Source of the DNA: Lachnospiraceae bacterium
GTDB lineage: Bacteria; Bacillota; Clostridia; Lachnospirales; Lachnospiraceae
Direction of reading: 5' to 3'
NCBI GenBank assembly: GCA_017624835.1
Contig: JAGAMG010000007.1
Span: 1 to 64,000, forward strand
Length of the DNA stretch: 64,000 nucleotides
Position numbers and translations under genes: made by a program. The notes under the pieces are model-generated. The model saw nothing but the letters and a program-made list of their open reading frames with translations. It ran no database searches and was not told the DNA's origin. Shown here in pieces: positions 44,595 through 54,651 of this stretch. Numbering within the stretch: the stretch's first letter is position 1; each line of letters starts with the position of its first letter.

Positions 44595-45791
44595 CTATTT
44601 TACTAAACGAACTGTTTCTCTTGCAATTGCAAGTTCTTCGTTGGTAGGAATCACCATAACAGTGGTCTTGCTGTCAGGAGTAGAAATTGCAATATCCTCT
44701 CCACGCTTATGGTTGGCTTCATCATCAATTGCTACACCAAGATAACCAAGGTACTCTGCAACCATGGAACGTACCACAGGCGCATTCTCACCTACACCAG
44801 CGGTGAAGCAGATTACATCAACACCATTCATGGCAGCCACATAGGAACCAATATATTTCGCTACACGATAGCAGTAAGTCTTCATAGTACGGATTGCATG
44901 CTCATTGCCTTCATTCATACCAGCCTCTAAATCACGGAAATCAGAAGAAAGGTTGTTGGACAGACCAAGTACACCTGACTTCTTATTCAGAACAGACATT
45001 ACCTCATCAATGCTCTTGTTCTCTTTGTGTGCAATAAACTCAATAATTGCAGGATCAATATCACCGGAACGGGTACCCATAATCAGACCCTCAAGAGGAG
45101 TCAGACCCATGGAGGTATCTACGCACTTACCATTCTTAACTGCGGAAATACTTGCACCATTTCCTAAGTGACATACGATAATCTTAAGGTCTTCATAGTT
45201 CTTGCCCAGAATCTCAGCAGCCTTCTTGGATACATAGGAGTGGCTGGTCCCGTGGAAACCATATCTTCTAATCTTATACTTCTCATAATACTCATAAGGA
45301 AGACCATACATATATGCTTCCTCGGGCATGGTCTGATGGAAAGCTGTATCGAATACACCAACCATAGGAGTGTTGGGCATCAGTTTCTTACAAGCATTTA
45401 CACCGATAATATTTGCAGGATTATGCAAAGGTGCAAGGTCATTACACTCCTCTACAGTTGCCATTACTTCCTCAGTCAGAATGGTAGAACCGGCAAACTT
45501 CTCACCACCGTGTACCATACGATGTCCAACTGCACCGATTTCATCCAGACTCTTCACCACACCGGTCTTAGGATTGGTCAGTGCCTCAAGTACCAAACGG
45601 ATTGCTTCAGTATGGTCGGGCATAGGAGTAACAGTCTTCTCCTTCTCGCCGCCTTCAGGAGCGTAAGTAATCATACTGCCTTCAATACCGATTCTCTCAC
45701 AGAGACCCTTTGCGATGCACTGCTCTGTTTCGGAGTTGATTAACTGGAACTTTAAAGAAGAACTACCACAGTTGATAACTAAAATGTTCAT
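44595..45791 (-). CDS. ackA: Acetate kinase
   Basis: A 398-residue enzyme making ATP and acetate from acetyl-phosphate, the main ATP-yielding end step of many gut fermenters. It begins MNILVINCGSSSLKFQLI, with the conserved GHRMVHGGEKF, RYGFHGTSH and HLGNGASI segments. It follows pta by 52 bases in the same operon. AAGGATAAATTAGT precedes the ATG. Confidence 0.98.
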   Translation of the reverse strand: MNILVINCGSSSLKFQLINSETEQCIAKGLCERIGIEGSMITYAPEGGEKEKTVTPMPDHTEAIRLVLEALTNPKTGVVKSLDEIGAVGHRMVHGGEKFAGSTILTEEVMATVEECNDLAPLHNPANIIGVNACKKLMPNTPMVGVFDTAFHQTMPEEAYMYGLPYEYYEKYKIRRYGFHGTSHSYVSKKAAEILGKNYEDLKIIVCHLGNGASISAVKNGKCVDTSMGLTPLEGLIMGTRSGDIDPAIIEFIAHKENKSIDEVMSVLNKKSGVLGLSNNLSSDFRDLEAGMNEGNEHAIRTMKTYCYRVAKYIGSYVAAMNGVDVICFTAGVGENAPVVRSMVAEYLGYLGVAIDDEANHKRGEDIAISTPDSKTTVMVIPTNEELAIARETVRLVK

Positions 45792-45843
45792 ACTAATTTA
45801 TCCTTTCTGATTGTATTCTGTTGTACATGTTTTATTATGAGTC

Positions 45844-46845
45844 TTACACTAACTGAGCCTGTACCGCAGTTAATGCAACTACACCAACGATATCCTCCCA
45901 AGAACATCCACGGGACAGATCGTTAACAGGCTTTGCAATACCCTGCAGCATAGGACCATAAGCTTCTGCTCCACCAAGTCTCTGTACCAGCTTGTAACCA
46001 ATATTACCTGCATCCAGGTTAGGGAAAATTAATACATTCGCCTTACCGTTTACAGGACTGCCGGGTGCTTTGGATTTTGCAACGCTGGGAACCAAAGCTG
46101 CATCCAGCTGTAATTCGCCATCAAGGGTAAGGTGAGGATACTGCTCATGTGCAATCTTGGTAGCCTCTACTACTTTATCAACAAGCGCATGCTTTGCACT
46201 ACCCTTGGTAGAGTGGCTGAGCATTGCAATAACAGGCTTAGGACCAACCAATGCCTTAAAGCTTCTTGCGGAGCTGTCAGCGATAGCTGCCAATTCCTCT
46301 GCGGTAGGATCCTGATTCAAACCACAGTCAGCAAAAATAAATGTACCGTTATCTCCACTATCTTTAAACATAGTATCCATTACAAAGAAGGCAGAAACCA
46401 GCTTCACACCGGGAGCAGTCTTTAAAATCTGTAATGCAGGTCTTAAGGTATCAGCTGTGGAATGGCACGCACCTGCAACCATACCATCTGCATGATTTGC
46501 CTTAACCATTACAATACCGAAGGTCAGATAATCATTTAACAGAATCTCTCTTGCCTTCTCAGGGGTCATACCCTTTGCTTTTCTGGTTTCATATAATAAA
46601 TTAACGTACTCGTCCAGCTTAGGAGTGGTAGCAGGATTGACAACTGTCACACCTGACAAATCAACCTCCAACCAGCCGGCACCATCCATAATCTTCTCTT
46701 CATTACCAATCATGATAATGTCAGCAATGCCCTCTTCCATAATCTTTGCTGCTGCAATTAAGGTTCTCTTGTCGTTTGATTCGGGTAATACAATTGTTTT
46801 CTTGTCGAGTCTAGCTCTCTCCTTAATCATGTCAATGTATGACAT
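45844..46845 (-). CDS. pta: Phosphate acetyltransferase
   Basis: A 333-residue catalytic-domain-only Pta converting acetyl-CoA and phosphate to acetyl-phosphate. Key segments are GMVAGACHSTADTLRP, FADCGLNQDPT and FPNLDAGNIGYKLVQRLG. The ATG at 46845 with AGGAG eight bases upstream is chosen; the ATG two codons earlier is too close to that site. A perfect catabolite-response element lies about 200 bases upstream, in line with CcpA activation of pta-ackA in Firmicutes. Confidence 0.97.
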   Translation of the reverse strand: MSYIDMIKERARLDKKTIVLPESNDKRTLIAAAKIMEEGIADIIMIGNEEKIMDGAGWLEVDLSGVTVVNPATTPKLDEYVNLLYETRKAKGMTPEKAREILLNDYLTFGIVMVKANHADGMVAGACHSTADTLRPALQILKTAPGVKLVSAFFVMDTMFKDSGDNGTFIFADCGLNQDPTAEELAAIADSSARSFKALVGPKPVIAMLSHSTKGSAKHALVDKVVEATKIAHEQYPHLTLDGELQLDAALVPSVAKSKAPGSPVNGKANVLIFPNLDAGNIGYKLVQRLGGAEAYGPMLQGIAKPVNDLSRGCSWEDIVGVVALTAVQAQLV

Positions 46846-46932
46846 ATCCATTCTCCTTTCCGGCGGGTTGACCGCTTTCTTGTGTTTTTGTCTGAATATT
46901 GCTAAATTAGCTTAACAAACTTCGATATTTAT

Positions 46933-46961
46933 ATTATACTAAATACAGATTTAAGACACAA
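46933..46961 (-). promoter_or_regulatory. Candidate pta promoter
   Basis: On the minus strand TATAAT at 46938-46933 is preceded, after 17 bases, by TTGTGT (46961-46956). The -10 is perfect, the -35 weak, as expected for an activator-dependent promoter. Confidence 0.45.
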
Positions 46962-47041
46962 GGCATAATATGCGAAAAATTGTATAATTTCAGATACAAA
47001 AAATCTTTTTACATAATTATAAAGTCCGCAAGCAATGCTAA

Positions 47042-47055
47042 TGTAAACGCTTTCA
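47042..47055. promoter_or_regulatory. CcpA catabolite-response element (cre)
   Basis: TGTAAACGCTTTCA matches the cre consensus TGWAANCGNTNWCA at every position. It lies between pta and tmcAL, upstream of the pta promoter, where CcpA-HPr(Ser-P) activates the acetate pathway in related Firmicutes. Confidence 0.75.
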
Positions 47056-47157
47056 TAGTATGTTATTTTTTTCACATAGACTTTTGATACTTTTGTACGT
47101 TATTTCGAACAAAACACCATGTTTTTATTCTATTATTTCTGAAAGGAACCCTTTAAA

Positions 47158-48423
47158 ATGCATGTAAATGGCATTATTGCTGAATACAATCCCTTCCATA
47201 ATGGGCACAAATATCTTCTAGCAGAAGCAAAACGCTCCACCAATGCCGACTATACCATTATTGTCATGAGCGGCAATTTTATGCAAAGGGGCACTCCCGC
47301 TATCATCAATAAATATAAGCGTGCTGAGATGGCTTTAAAAAATGGGGCGGATTTGGTTTTAGAGCTTCCCCTGTATTATGCCACTGCCAGCGCAGAATAC
47401 TTTGCTCTGGGCGGCGTCTCTCTGTTGGACAAATTGGGGGTTGTGACTGATTTATGCTTTGGCAGCGAATGCGGGGAAAAAAATATTTTAGAAAAAATTG
47501 CAAAGATATTGGTAACAGAACCGGAGAATTATACGATACTGTTGCGGGAAAATCTGAAAAAAGGACAATCCTTTCCCACAGCCAGAGCCAATGCTCTTTT
47601 GGAATATGATACTTCTTTAACCCCATATAAAGATGTGCTTACTTCCCCCAATAATATATTGGGAATAGAATATCTCAAGGCTTTGTTAAAAAGGAAAAGT
47701 TCAATTTGCCCCTATACCCTGCTGCGGGCGGGTGCAGACTATCATGATGCTACTCTTACAGGTGTACAATGCTCGGCTAACGGCATACGACAAGCAGTAT
47801 TTGATGCTAAAAAAAGGAACTCCTTCGCGGAAAACACTCCCCCCGTCTCTCTTCTGTCCGGTCAAATGCCCGAAGACGCCTGTGCTCTGTTCTGCAATTG
47901 TATCCATCAGGGACACTTTCTGGAAACCAATGATTTTTCGGCAATACTGCACTATAAATTATTGACGGAATGGGAAAAGGGCTTTTGTGATTATTTAGAT
48001 GTAACACCGGATTTATCAGACCGCATCTGCAAAAATATTTTACAGTATAATAGCTTTGAAGATTTCTGCAGCCGACTAAAAACAAAGGAAGTAACTCATA
48101 CCCGTATCAGTCGTTGCCTGCTTCACATTTTGCTGAATCTTAAAACAGAAAATCTTGAAAGCTATCGTAGCTTGGATTACACCCCCTATGCAAGAGTATT
48201 GGGCTTTCGTAAAGATGCCACTCCCTTGCTGAATGCCATCAAGAAGCACTCCCGGATTCCACTGATTACCAAGCTTGCAGATGCAGACCAATATATCGCA
48301 GAAAATTCACTGCGCATGTTAAAAGACGATATTTCCAAAAATACTATTTACGAAAGTACCATGGCACTAAAGTCCGGACAGCCCATGTTAAATGAATACC
48401 GGACACCGATTGTGATTGTGTAA
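47158..48423 (+). CDS. tmcAL: tRNA(Met) cytidine acetate ligase TmcAL
   Basis: A 421-residue nucleotidyltransferase-fold enzyme (YlbM, DUF795) that uses acetate and ATP to make N4-acetylcytidine at the wobble base of elongator tRNA-Met. The adenylation motif is FHNGHKY (13-19), preceded by NGIIAEYNP and followed by IVMSGNFMQRGTPAII. It is divergent from pta-ackA, which produces its substrate acetate, and shares the cre-bearing intergenic region. It ends seven bases from the MATE gene end. Confidence 0.95.
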   Translation: MHVNGIIAEYNPFHNGHKYLLAEAKRSTNADYTIIVMSGNFMQRGTPAIINKYKRAEMALKNGADLVLELPLYYATASAEYFALGGVSLLDKLGVVTDLCFGSECGEKNILEKIAKILVTEPENYTILLRENLKKGQSFPTARANALLEYDTSLTPYKDVLTSPNNILGIEYLKALLKRKSSICPYTLLRAGADYHDATLTGVQCSANGIRQAVFDAKKRNSFAENTPPVSLLSGQMPEDACALFCNCIHQGHFLETNDFSAILHYKLLTEWEKGFCDYLDVTPDLSDRICKNILQYNSFEDFCSRLKTKEVTHTRISRCLLHILLNLKTENLESYRSLDYTPYARVLGFRKDATPLLNAIKKHSRIPLITKLADADQYIAENSLRMLKDDISKNTIYESTMALKSGQPMLNEYRTPIVIV

Positions 48424-48430
48424 GTCCATC

Positions 48431-49777
48431 CTAATCCAACTTTTTATAAACAGTGAGCCTCATAGTTGTATAACAGGCAAGTCCGCCAATAACATTTGAA
48501 ATCGGTTCTGCAAGAAATACGCCTTTCACCCCCAAACCAGCCATAGGCAGAAGGATAGTCAACGGTGTAACAATAATTGCTTTACGAAGCAGTGAAAAGA
48601 AAATCGCATGCTTTGCATCTCCCAATGCTTGAAAGGTGGACTGCCCCGCAAACTGAAACGCCATAAACACAAATCCAAAGAAATAGATTTTCAACATATC
48701 CACACCCACATTTACCATTTGTAAATCATCCGAAAAAATTCCAAACCAGAACTTTGGAAAGATTATAATCAAAAGCCAAGCAAGCAAGGTATACACTGAG
48801 CCTATCATTGTGTTAAAATTTACGCCCGCTTTTGCACGTTTATAATCCTTTGCACCATAATTAAAGCTGATTACCGGCTGACCCCCGTTTACAATTCCGT
48901 TGATTGGAAGCATGGTAATCTCTCGCACAGAATTTGCTACCGTCATAATACCTACATAAACATCTCCGCCGTACATTTGTAAGGTTTTATTACAAACCAC
49001 CTGAACCAGACAGGTAGTTCCGTTCATAATAAAATTAGAAGCTCCCAATGCACATATATCTTTGGTAATCTCCCTACTGATTCTTATGTATTTTAATCTG
49101 ATGGGAACTACCGCCTTTTTCCCTGTCAGAAACCGCAATACCCACACAGCAGATACCGCCTGACTGATGACCGTTGCCAAGGCAGCCCCGGAAACACCCA
49201 TTCCCAAACCAAAAATGAATATCGGATCTAAAACAATGTTAATGATTGCCCCCATAATAGTAGTAATCATACCGATTCGAGGAAATCCCTGGGCGTTGAT
49301 ATAACCATTCAGGCCGGTGGACAACACGGAAAAGATAGTTCCAAACAAATAAATCTTTAGATAAGCATCTGCATACATATAAGATGCCTCGCTGGCTCCA
49401 AAGGCAAATAATATAGGTCTTCGTAAGAAAAAACTCACCGCCGTTAAAATGACAGCACTTATCAATAGCAATGCAAAAGAATTCCCCAATATTTTCTCTG
49501 CCTTTTCCTGTTCTCCCGCACCTCTTTCCATGGAAAATAATGGCACACCACCCATACCAAACAGGGCTGTAAATGCCATAATCAATGTCACAATCGGAAA
49601 AGTAAGTCCCACGCCGGTAAGTGCCAAAGAGTTTCCCGCTTCCATGTGTCCTATGTAAATCCTATCCACTACATTATAAAGAAGTTGCACAAGCTGGGCA
49701 ATCGTTAACGGAACTGCCTGCGCAATAATACACTTCCACACGGGACCTTTTGAAAAATCTATCTTTGATGCTTGCAT
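48431..49777 (-). CDS. MATE-family multidrug/Na+ efflux transporter
   Basis: A 448-residue protein with twelve membrane spans. The MATE signature region is IAQAVPLTIAQLVQLLYNVVDRIYIGHM near the start, with NGYINAQGFPRIGM in the middle. It exports drugs or metabolites by Na+ or H+ exchange; the substrate is unknown. The ATG at 49777 has AAAGGA eight bases upstream. A start 34 codons earlier would cross the terminator of the PFL gene. Confidence 0.92.
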   Translation of the reverse strand: MQASKIDFSKGPVWKCIIAQAVPLTIAQLVQLLYNVVDRIYIGHMEAGNSLALTGVGLTFPIVTLIMAFTALFGMGGVPLFSMERGAGEQEKAEKILGNSFALLLISAVILTAVSFFLRRPILFAFGASEASYMYADAYLKIYLFGTIFSVLSTGLNGYINAQGFPRIGMITTIMGAIINIVLDPIFIFGLGMGVSGAALATVISQAVSAVWVLRFLTGKKAVVPIRLKYIRISREITKDICALGASNFIMNGTTCLVQVVCNKTLQMYGGDVYVGIMTVANSVREITMLPINGIVNGGQPVISFNYGAKDYKRAKAGVNFNTMIGSVYTLLAWLLIIIFPKFWFGIFSDDLQMVNVGVDMLKIYFFGFVFMAFQFAGQSTFQALGDAKHAIFFSLLRKAIIVTPLTILLPMAGLGVKGVFLAEPISNVIGGLACYTTMRLTVYKKLD

Positions 49778-49792
49778 TTCATTTTTCCTTTC

Positions 49793-49820
49793 AAAAAACG
49801 GGAGAGCTTTTCGCTCTCCC
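49793..49820 (-). terminator. Terminator of the polA-to-PFL gene run
   Basis: Arms GGGAGAGC and GCTCTCCC are perfectly paired around GAAAA and followed by GTTTTTT on the minus strand, 16 bases after the PFL-family stop. Confidence 0.85.
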
Positions 49821-49835
49821 ACTAAAAATCTCAAC

Positions 49836-51200
49836 TTAATTCTTAAAGCTATGTATGGGCGCAGGAATTCTTCCGCCACGGTTTACAAATGCATCACAGG
49901 AGAACTGATTTACAGGCATAATCGGTGCATAGCCGAGAAGTCCGCCAAATTCTACGGTTTCTCCCACACCCTTGCCGATTACCGGAATAATTCTCACTGC
50001 AGTAGTCTTCTGGTTTACCATACCGATTGCCATTTCATCCGCAATAATACCGGATATAGTAGTTGCCTTTGTATCTCCGGGAATGGCAATCATATCCAAA
50101 CCAACGGAGCAGACACAGGTCATTGCCTCCAGTTTTTCCAAGGTAAGGGCACCGGCTACTACTGCATCAATCATTCCCTGGTCTTCACTGACAGGAATAA
50201 ATGCACCACTTAAACCGCCTACATAGGAGGATGCCATTACACCACCCTTTTTCACCTGATCATTTAACAGGGCAAGGGCTGCTGTAGTTCCCGGTGCACC
50301 GGCATATTCCAAACCGATTTCACAAAGGATGTCCGCTACACTGTCTCCGATTGCGGGAGTAGGTGCAAGGGATAAATCCACAATTCCAAAGGGCACATTC
50401 AGCATCTTGGATGCTTCCTGAGCTACCAACTGTCCTACACGAGTTACCTTAAATGCTGTCTTCTTAATGGTTTCGCAGAGAATCTCAAAATTCTCTCCTC
50501 TTACCTTTTCCAGAGCGGTCTTTACAACACCGGGGCCACTGACACCTACATTGATAATCTTGTCAGCCTCTGTAACACCATGAAATGCACCTGCCATGAA
50601 AGGATTGTCATCGGGTGCATTACAGAACACCACCAGCTTTGCACAGCCAAGAGAATCCTGCTCTTTAGTATATTCTGCGGTTTCCTTAATCATTTCACCC
50701 ATCAGCTTTACCGCATCCATATTAATACCGGTCTTGGTAGAACCAAGATTTACAGAGCTGCATACTCTTTCTGTGGTGGACAACGCCAAAGGAATGGAAC
50801 GGATTAACAGTTCGTCTGCTGCCGTCATTCCCTTACTCACCAAAGCAGAATAACCACCGATAAAATTAACTCCTACCTCGTGAGCAACCTTATCCAAAGT
50901 CTTTGCAATACTTGCAAAATCCTCCACTGTCTTACATGCCGCACCACCAATTAAGGCAATGGGAGTAACGGAAATACGCTTGTTTACAATAGGAATCCCA
51001 AACTCTCTGGAAATTTCCTCTCCGGTCTTTACCAAATCCTTGGCAGCCTCATATATCTTTGTATAAATCTTTTCATTGAGCTTCTGTAAATCGGAATCGA
51101 TACAATCCAATAAGCTGATACCCAGCGTAATGGTTCGCACATCCAGATTTTCTTTCTCAATCATTTTATTTGTTTCTGTAACTTCATATAAATTAATCAT
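49836..51200 (-). CDS. PFL family protein (DUF711, UPF0210)
   Basis: A 454-residue protein of the UPF0210/DUF711 family, related in fold to pyruvate-formate lyase but without a visible glycyl-radical motif. Typical segments are [42 protein letters not shown] and [12 protein letters not shown]. The family is nearly always paired with the small ACT protein encoded 31 bases upstream, as here. The ACT partner suggests amino-acid control; the reaction is unknown. Confidence 0.93.
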   Translation of the reverse strand: MINLYEVTETNKMIEKENLDVRTITLGISLLDCIDSDLQKLNEKIYTKIYEAAKDLVKTGEEISREFGIPIVNKRISVTPIALIGGAACKTVEDFASIAKTLDKVAHEVGVNFIGGYSALVSKGMTAADELLIRSIPLALSTTERVCSSVNLGSTKTGINMDAVKLMGEMIKETAEYTKEQDSLGCAKLVVFCNAPDDNPFMAGAFHGVTEADKIINVGVSGPGVVKTALEKVRGENFEILCETIKKTAFKVTRVGQLVAQEASKMLNVPFGIVDLSLAPTPAIGDSVADILCEIGLEYAGAPGTTAALALLNDQVKKGGVMASSYVGGLSGAFIPVSEDQGMIDAVVAGALTLEKLEAMTCVCSVGLDMIAIPGDTKATTISGIIADEMAIGMVNQKTTAVRIIPVIGKGVGETVEFGGLLGYAPIMPVNQFSCDAFVNRGGRIPAPIHSFKN

Positions 51201-51231
51201 TTCGGTTCCTACCCATCTACCTTATTTCTTT

Positions 51232-51504
51232 TTAGATACGATGCATTTTATCAAAAATTTCTTCCTTCTGACATTTGATTACAACACCAATCTCTTCACC
51301 AAGTTCAGCCAGTTCATCCGCCATATCGCCAAACTGTTTGTCACAATTGCAGGTATCCACAATCATCATCATATTAAAATATTCCTGTACGATAGTCTGG
51401 GAAATATCCAGAATGTTAATTCCATTCTCAGCCAGGTAAGTACATACCTTCGCAATAATTCCCACTGTATCCTTGCCTACTACTGTAATAATTGTTCTTT
51501 TCAT
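51232..51504 (-). CDS. ACT-domain protein (UPF0237)
   Basis: A 90-residue protein composed of one ACT domain plus a short tail: TIITVVGKDTVGIIAKVCTYLAENGINILDISQTI. It binds an amino acid or related ligand and probably regulates the PFL-family partner (family inference). The ATG at 51504 with AAAGG upstream gives the normal family length; longer readings lack similarity. Confidence 0.93.
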   Translation of the reverse strand: MKRTIITVVGKDTVGIIAKVCTYLAENGINILDISQTIVQEYFNMMMIVDTCNCDKQFGDMADELAELGEEIGVVIKCQKEEIFDKMHRI

Positions 51505-51662
51505 TCTACTCATCCTTTCCACACCCGAGTTGTTACCGCAAGCGCAAAATCCATTTTCAAAAAAATTCATTATTTTTATAACCTTATTTATTTAACTACA
51601 GTTATCTTTATTTTGCAACTTTATTTTTGACAAAGTTTTCCTACGAGCCTACCCATGCAATC

Positions 51663-52463
51663 TTATGCAATATGAACCACCGGAGACACTTCGCTTCGTT
51701 TTGCCACCATTAATTCAAAATCATTGGCATTATAGGGATTATCCCCCATGGTAATTTCCATTCTTACTGCCTCATAAGCAAGCTCCGGCAAATTATTATC
51801 CTTGCTAAGATGCCCCAAAATAATGGTTTGTAGCTTATCATGTAAAATTCTGCTTAGAAGCTTACCGGAATTCTCATTGGAAAGATGCCCCTTCTCTCCT
51901 AAAATACGTTGTTTTAAAGGATAGGGATAGGGTCCCACCTGAAGCATATTCACATCATGATTTGCTTCAATCAGCAAAGCATCCATTCCCTTCAGACATT
52001 CTACGGTGTAATCATTATATACACCCAAATCCGTACAAATGCCTATTCTTTGATTGCCATAACCGATACGGTATGCCACGGGCTGGGCTGCATCATGGGA
52101 AATCTTCATGGGATTTACCGTCAAATCCTTAATCACCAGCTTTTCATCCTCATGAATCTCATGAAAAAGAGAATCCTCGATTTTGCCAACACTACTGCTC
52201 TTTTGAATCGCTGCTATGGTTCCTCTTGTAGCATAGATGGGAATTTCATATTTTCTTGCCATAACCCCCAAACCACTGATATGATCCGCATGCTCATGGG
52301 TAATTAAAATTCCATCCAAATCCCGTCCGGTAACGCCAAGACTGTTCAATCCCTGCTCCGTACGCTTTCCGCTGATTCCCACATCCACCAGCAAATGCGT
52401 TGCCTGAGAACCAACATAAATACAATTGCCACTGCTGCCACTGGCAATACTACATAATCTCAT
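51663..52463 (-). CDS. MBL-fold metallo-hydrolase (YycJ/WalJ-like)
   Basis: A 266-residue metallo-beta-lactamase-fold hydrolase. It begins MRLCSIASGSSGNCIYV, with the zinc motif HEHADH at 56-61. This subgroup includes YycJ/WalJ, implicated in DNA repair and cell division coordination; here it sits beside polA, coaE and an FtsA-like gene rather than a walRK locus. GGAG precedes the ATG. Confidence 0.9.
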   Translation of the reverse strand: MRLCSIASGSSGNCIYVGSQATHLLVDVGISGKRTEQGLNSLGVTGRDLDGILITHEHADHISGLGVMARKYEIPIYATRGTIAAIQKSSSVGKIEDSLFHEIHEDEKLVIKDLTVNPMKISHDAAQPVAYRIGYGNQRIGICTDLGVYNDYTVECLKGMDALLIEANHDVNMLQVGPYPYPLKQRILGEKGHLSNENSGKLLSRILHDKLQTIILGHLSKDNNLPELAYEAVRMEITMGDNPYNANDFELMVAKRSEVSPVVHIA

Positions 52464-52494
52464 TTCTAATCTCCATTCCGGTAATCCTTTCCAT

Positions 52495-54651
52495 CTACAA
52501 TGGCTTCCAATATATTTCTATCACATCGCCATCCTTTAAGTTCTCCATATAGCCCGCCGCTCTTCCGTTCAGATTGGTTACTATGCTTCTTCCTGCAGAT
52601 GCCTTTAAATCAAAATCAATATAATCAAATACATCCACAAAAACATATTCCGCCTTACCATTCATGGTAATGGGCATTCTGTTAACCAGCACGGACATAG
52701 GGCGCGGTAAGCTAATCTTAGGCTGGGGAATTTCTTCTGCTGCCTCCTCATCCTTGGTGTCAGAAGTCGCCTGAACAGTTTCTTGTACCGCTACCGGATT
52801 CACATCCACCTGATTAATGGCTCTTACTGCCACAGGCTCTACCTGCATCTCCTCTTCATAGTCCTCCTCTTTTGCACTGGCAACATAGGATAGTGATATC
52901 TCCGGATTCCAGCTTACTGTAAAATTCTCATAAACCTTTGTATCCGGCTGTGCAGAAGTATCATTTACACGAATATCTCCTCCCAAAGGCATATCCAAAA
53001 ATTCAGCAATTTCCTGCACGGTATAGGAGTTAAATACACGAATCACATCACCTGTCTGAATTTGATAATATTCGTTTTCTCTTTTTCCGTTTACCTCAGC
53101 AGTCTTAGGCATATCCAGCTTCTTTCCGTTTACATAAATATGAAGCTGCTCGCCCAATTCGGGAAGCTTTCCAAGCTCCATGGTGGCTGCCTCTCCCATG
53201 GTAGAAGGTACTACCGTAATTCGGTCTCCACTATGTACCTGCGTATACATGTCCCCGGGGTCTCCGTTTACCATAATTACCGCTGCTTCTCCCTGCATAC
53301 CTCTTACCATACGGCTCTTACCGTTTACCTCAAATACAAGAGCCTCACCCCGTTTCGGGAATAAATCCTCGTTGGGGAATTGCAACTGCATGGCTGCATC
53401 CGTTACGGACAATTTTCCATTATCATAAAGCTTAATACGCTCATTATTAAATTCCACAAAAATAAAGTTATTGGATTGCTCGTAATAGCTTAAGCAGATA
53501 CCGATGGGGGTTACCATCATAGAATCCTTTCTGGGTTTATCCATTTCAAATTCTATTGCCTGCATTACCTCTTTACCACGGATTGCCACACGCTCCTTCA
53601 CAATACCAAGCTTTTCTGCAAGCTTCTCGGTATAACCGGGAATCATTCCACCGCCACCTACTACAAACACTGCGCTGACAGACTTATCTCCGTTTAGTTC
53701 CATGATCGTATCCGCAACCATCTGAGTCATTTTATCCACCGAAGGCTCCAATAACGCCAACACATCCTTCTTATTGATGGTCTGGGGCAACCCGATAATA
53801 TCCTGATATTCTATCATATCCTGTTCCATACAGCTTCGTTTGATATACTCTGCAGTCTCAAATTCCACCAGACAATGCTGTACAATAATATCCGTGAGAC
53901 TGTCACCGGCTACAGGAATCATTCCATAGGCTGTAATGGTACCATCCTTGGTAATAGAGATATCACTGGTTCCTGCTCCCACATCCACCAATGCCATATT
54001 CAGCATACGGAATTTTTCAGGAATTGCCACCTGAATTGCCGCAATAGGCTCCAGGGTCAGATTTGCCACATGAAGTCCCGCAAGCTCCACCGCTTTATAC
54101 AAGCCGTCCACTACATCATCCGGCAGGAAGGTTGCAATCAAGTCAATTCCTATCTTTTTTGCCTTATGCCCCTCCAGATTACCAATCTGATAACCGTTCA
54201 TATAATAGCGCATGGGAGTATAACCTACACAATAAAATTTCATGTCGGTTTCTGTATTACTCTTCATAAATTCTTCATAGGCTTTTTCTACGCCCATGGT
54301 GGAAAGAGACAATACATCCTCTTCCGTAATCTCCCTCTCACTTTCAAAAGTACATTCTGCATAGGTAGTAACCGTACGAAGGACACGACCTGCTGCCGCA
54401 ATACACACTTCCGTAAGATTCCGATTTAAATCCTCCTCTAACTTCTTTTTTACCTGTAAAATAGTTTCTCCTACCTTACCGATATCGTGTATCTGACCAT
54501 CCAGCATGGCTCTGGTTTCATGCTCCTTGGCATACTGTGCCAGTACATGAAAGCTTCCTCCGCTCATATAGCCCGCTGTTCCTACAATACTTCTGGTTCC
54601 GATATCCAGACCAAATACAATTTGTCCCTGATTTTCTCTTACTCCTGCCAT
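52495..54651 (-). CDS. Large FtsA-like actin-fold ATPase with extra C-terminal domains
   Basis: A 718-residue protein. Residues 1-390 carry actin/Hsp70-type ATPase motifs: GLDIGTRS (14-21), LVDVGAGTSDISI in the middle and FVVGGGGMIPGYTEKL near 330. That resembles FtsA/PilM. About 330 further residues follow, with repeated beta-rich segments (HSGDRITVVPS, QTGDVIRVFNSY, LKDGDVIEIYWKP), each ending a small domain, possibly beta-grasp. Classic FtsA is about 420 residues and has a C-terminal amphipathic helix, not seen here. It overlaps coaE by 13 bases. A role in envelope or division scaffolding is inference. Confidence 0.82.
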   Translation of the reverse strand: MAGVRENQGQIVFGLDIGTRSIVGTAGYMSGGSFHVLAQYAKEHETRAMLDGQIHDIGKVGETILQVKKKLEEDLNRNLTEVCIAAAGRVLRTVTTYAECTFESEREITEEDVLSLSTMGVEKAYEEFMKSNTETDMKFYCVGYTPMRYYMNGYQIGNLEGHKAKKIGIDLIATFLPDDVVDGLYKAVELAGLHVANLTLEPIAAIQVAIPEKFRMLNMALVDVGAGTSDISITKDGTITAYGMIPVAGDSLTDIIVQHCLVEFETAEYIKRSCMEQDMIEYQDIIGLPQTINKKDVLALLEPSVDKMTQMVADTIMELNGDKSVSAVFVVGGGGMIPGYTEKLAEKLGIVKERVAIRGKEVMQAIEFEMDKPRKDSMMVTPIGICLSYYEQSNNFIFVEFNNERIKLYDNGKLSVTDAAMQLQFPNEDLFPKRGEALVFEVNGKSRMVRGMQGEAAVIMVNGDPGDMYTQVHSGDRITVVPSTMGEAATMELGKLPELGEQLHIYVNGKKLDMPKTAEVNGKRENEYYQIQTGDVIRVFNSYTVQEIAEFLDMPLGGDIRVNDTSAQPDTKVYENFTVSWNPEISLSYVASAKEEDYEEEMQVEPVAVRAINQVDVNPVAVQETVQATSDTKDEEAAEEIPQPKISLPRPMSVLVNRMPITMNGKAEYVFVDVFDYIDFDLKASAGRSIVTNLNGRAAGYMENLKDGDVIEIYWKPL

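Larger units (their letters stand above)
46846..47157. other. Divergent intergenic region between pta and tmcAL
   Basis: About 310 bases, AT-rich, with no open frame of note. It contains a weak pta promoter, a perfect cre-type palindrome and the 5' region of tmcAL, whose ribosome site AAAGGA lies near 47142. I see no riboswitch fold. Confidence 0.6.
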
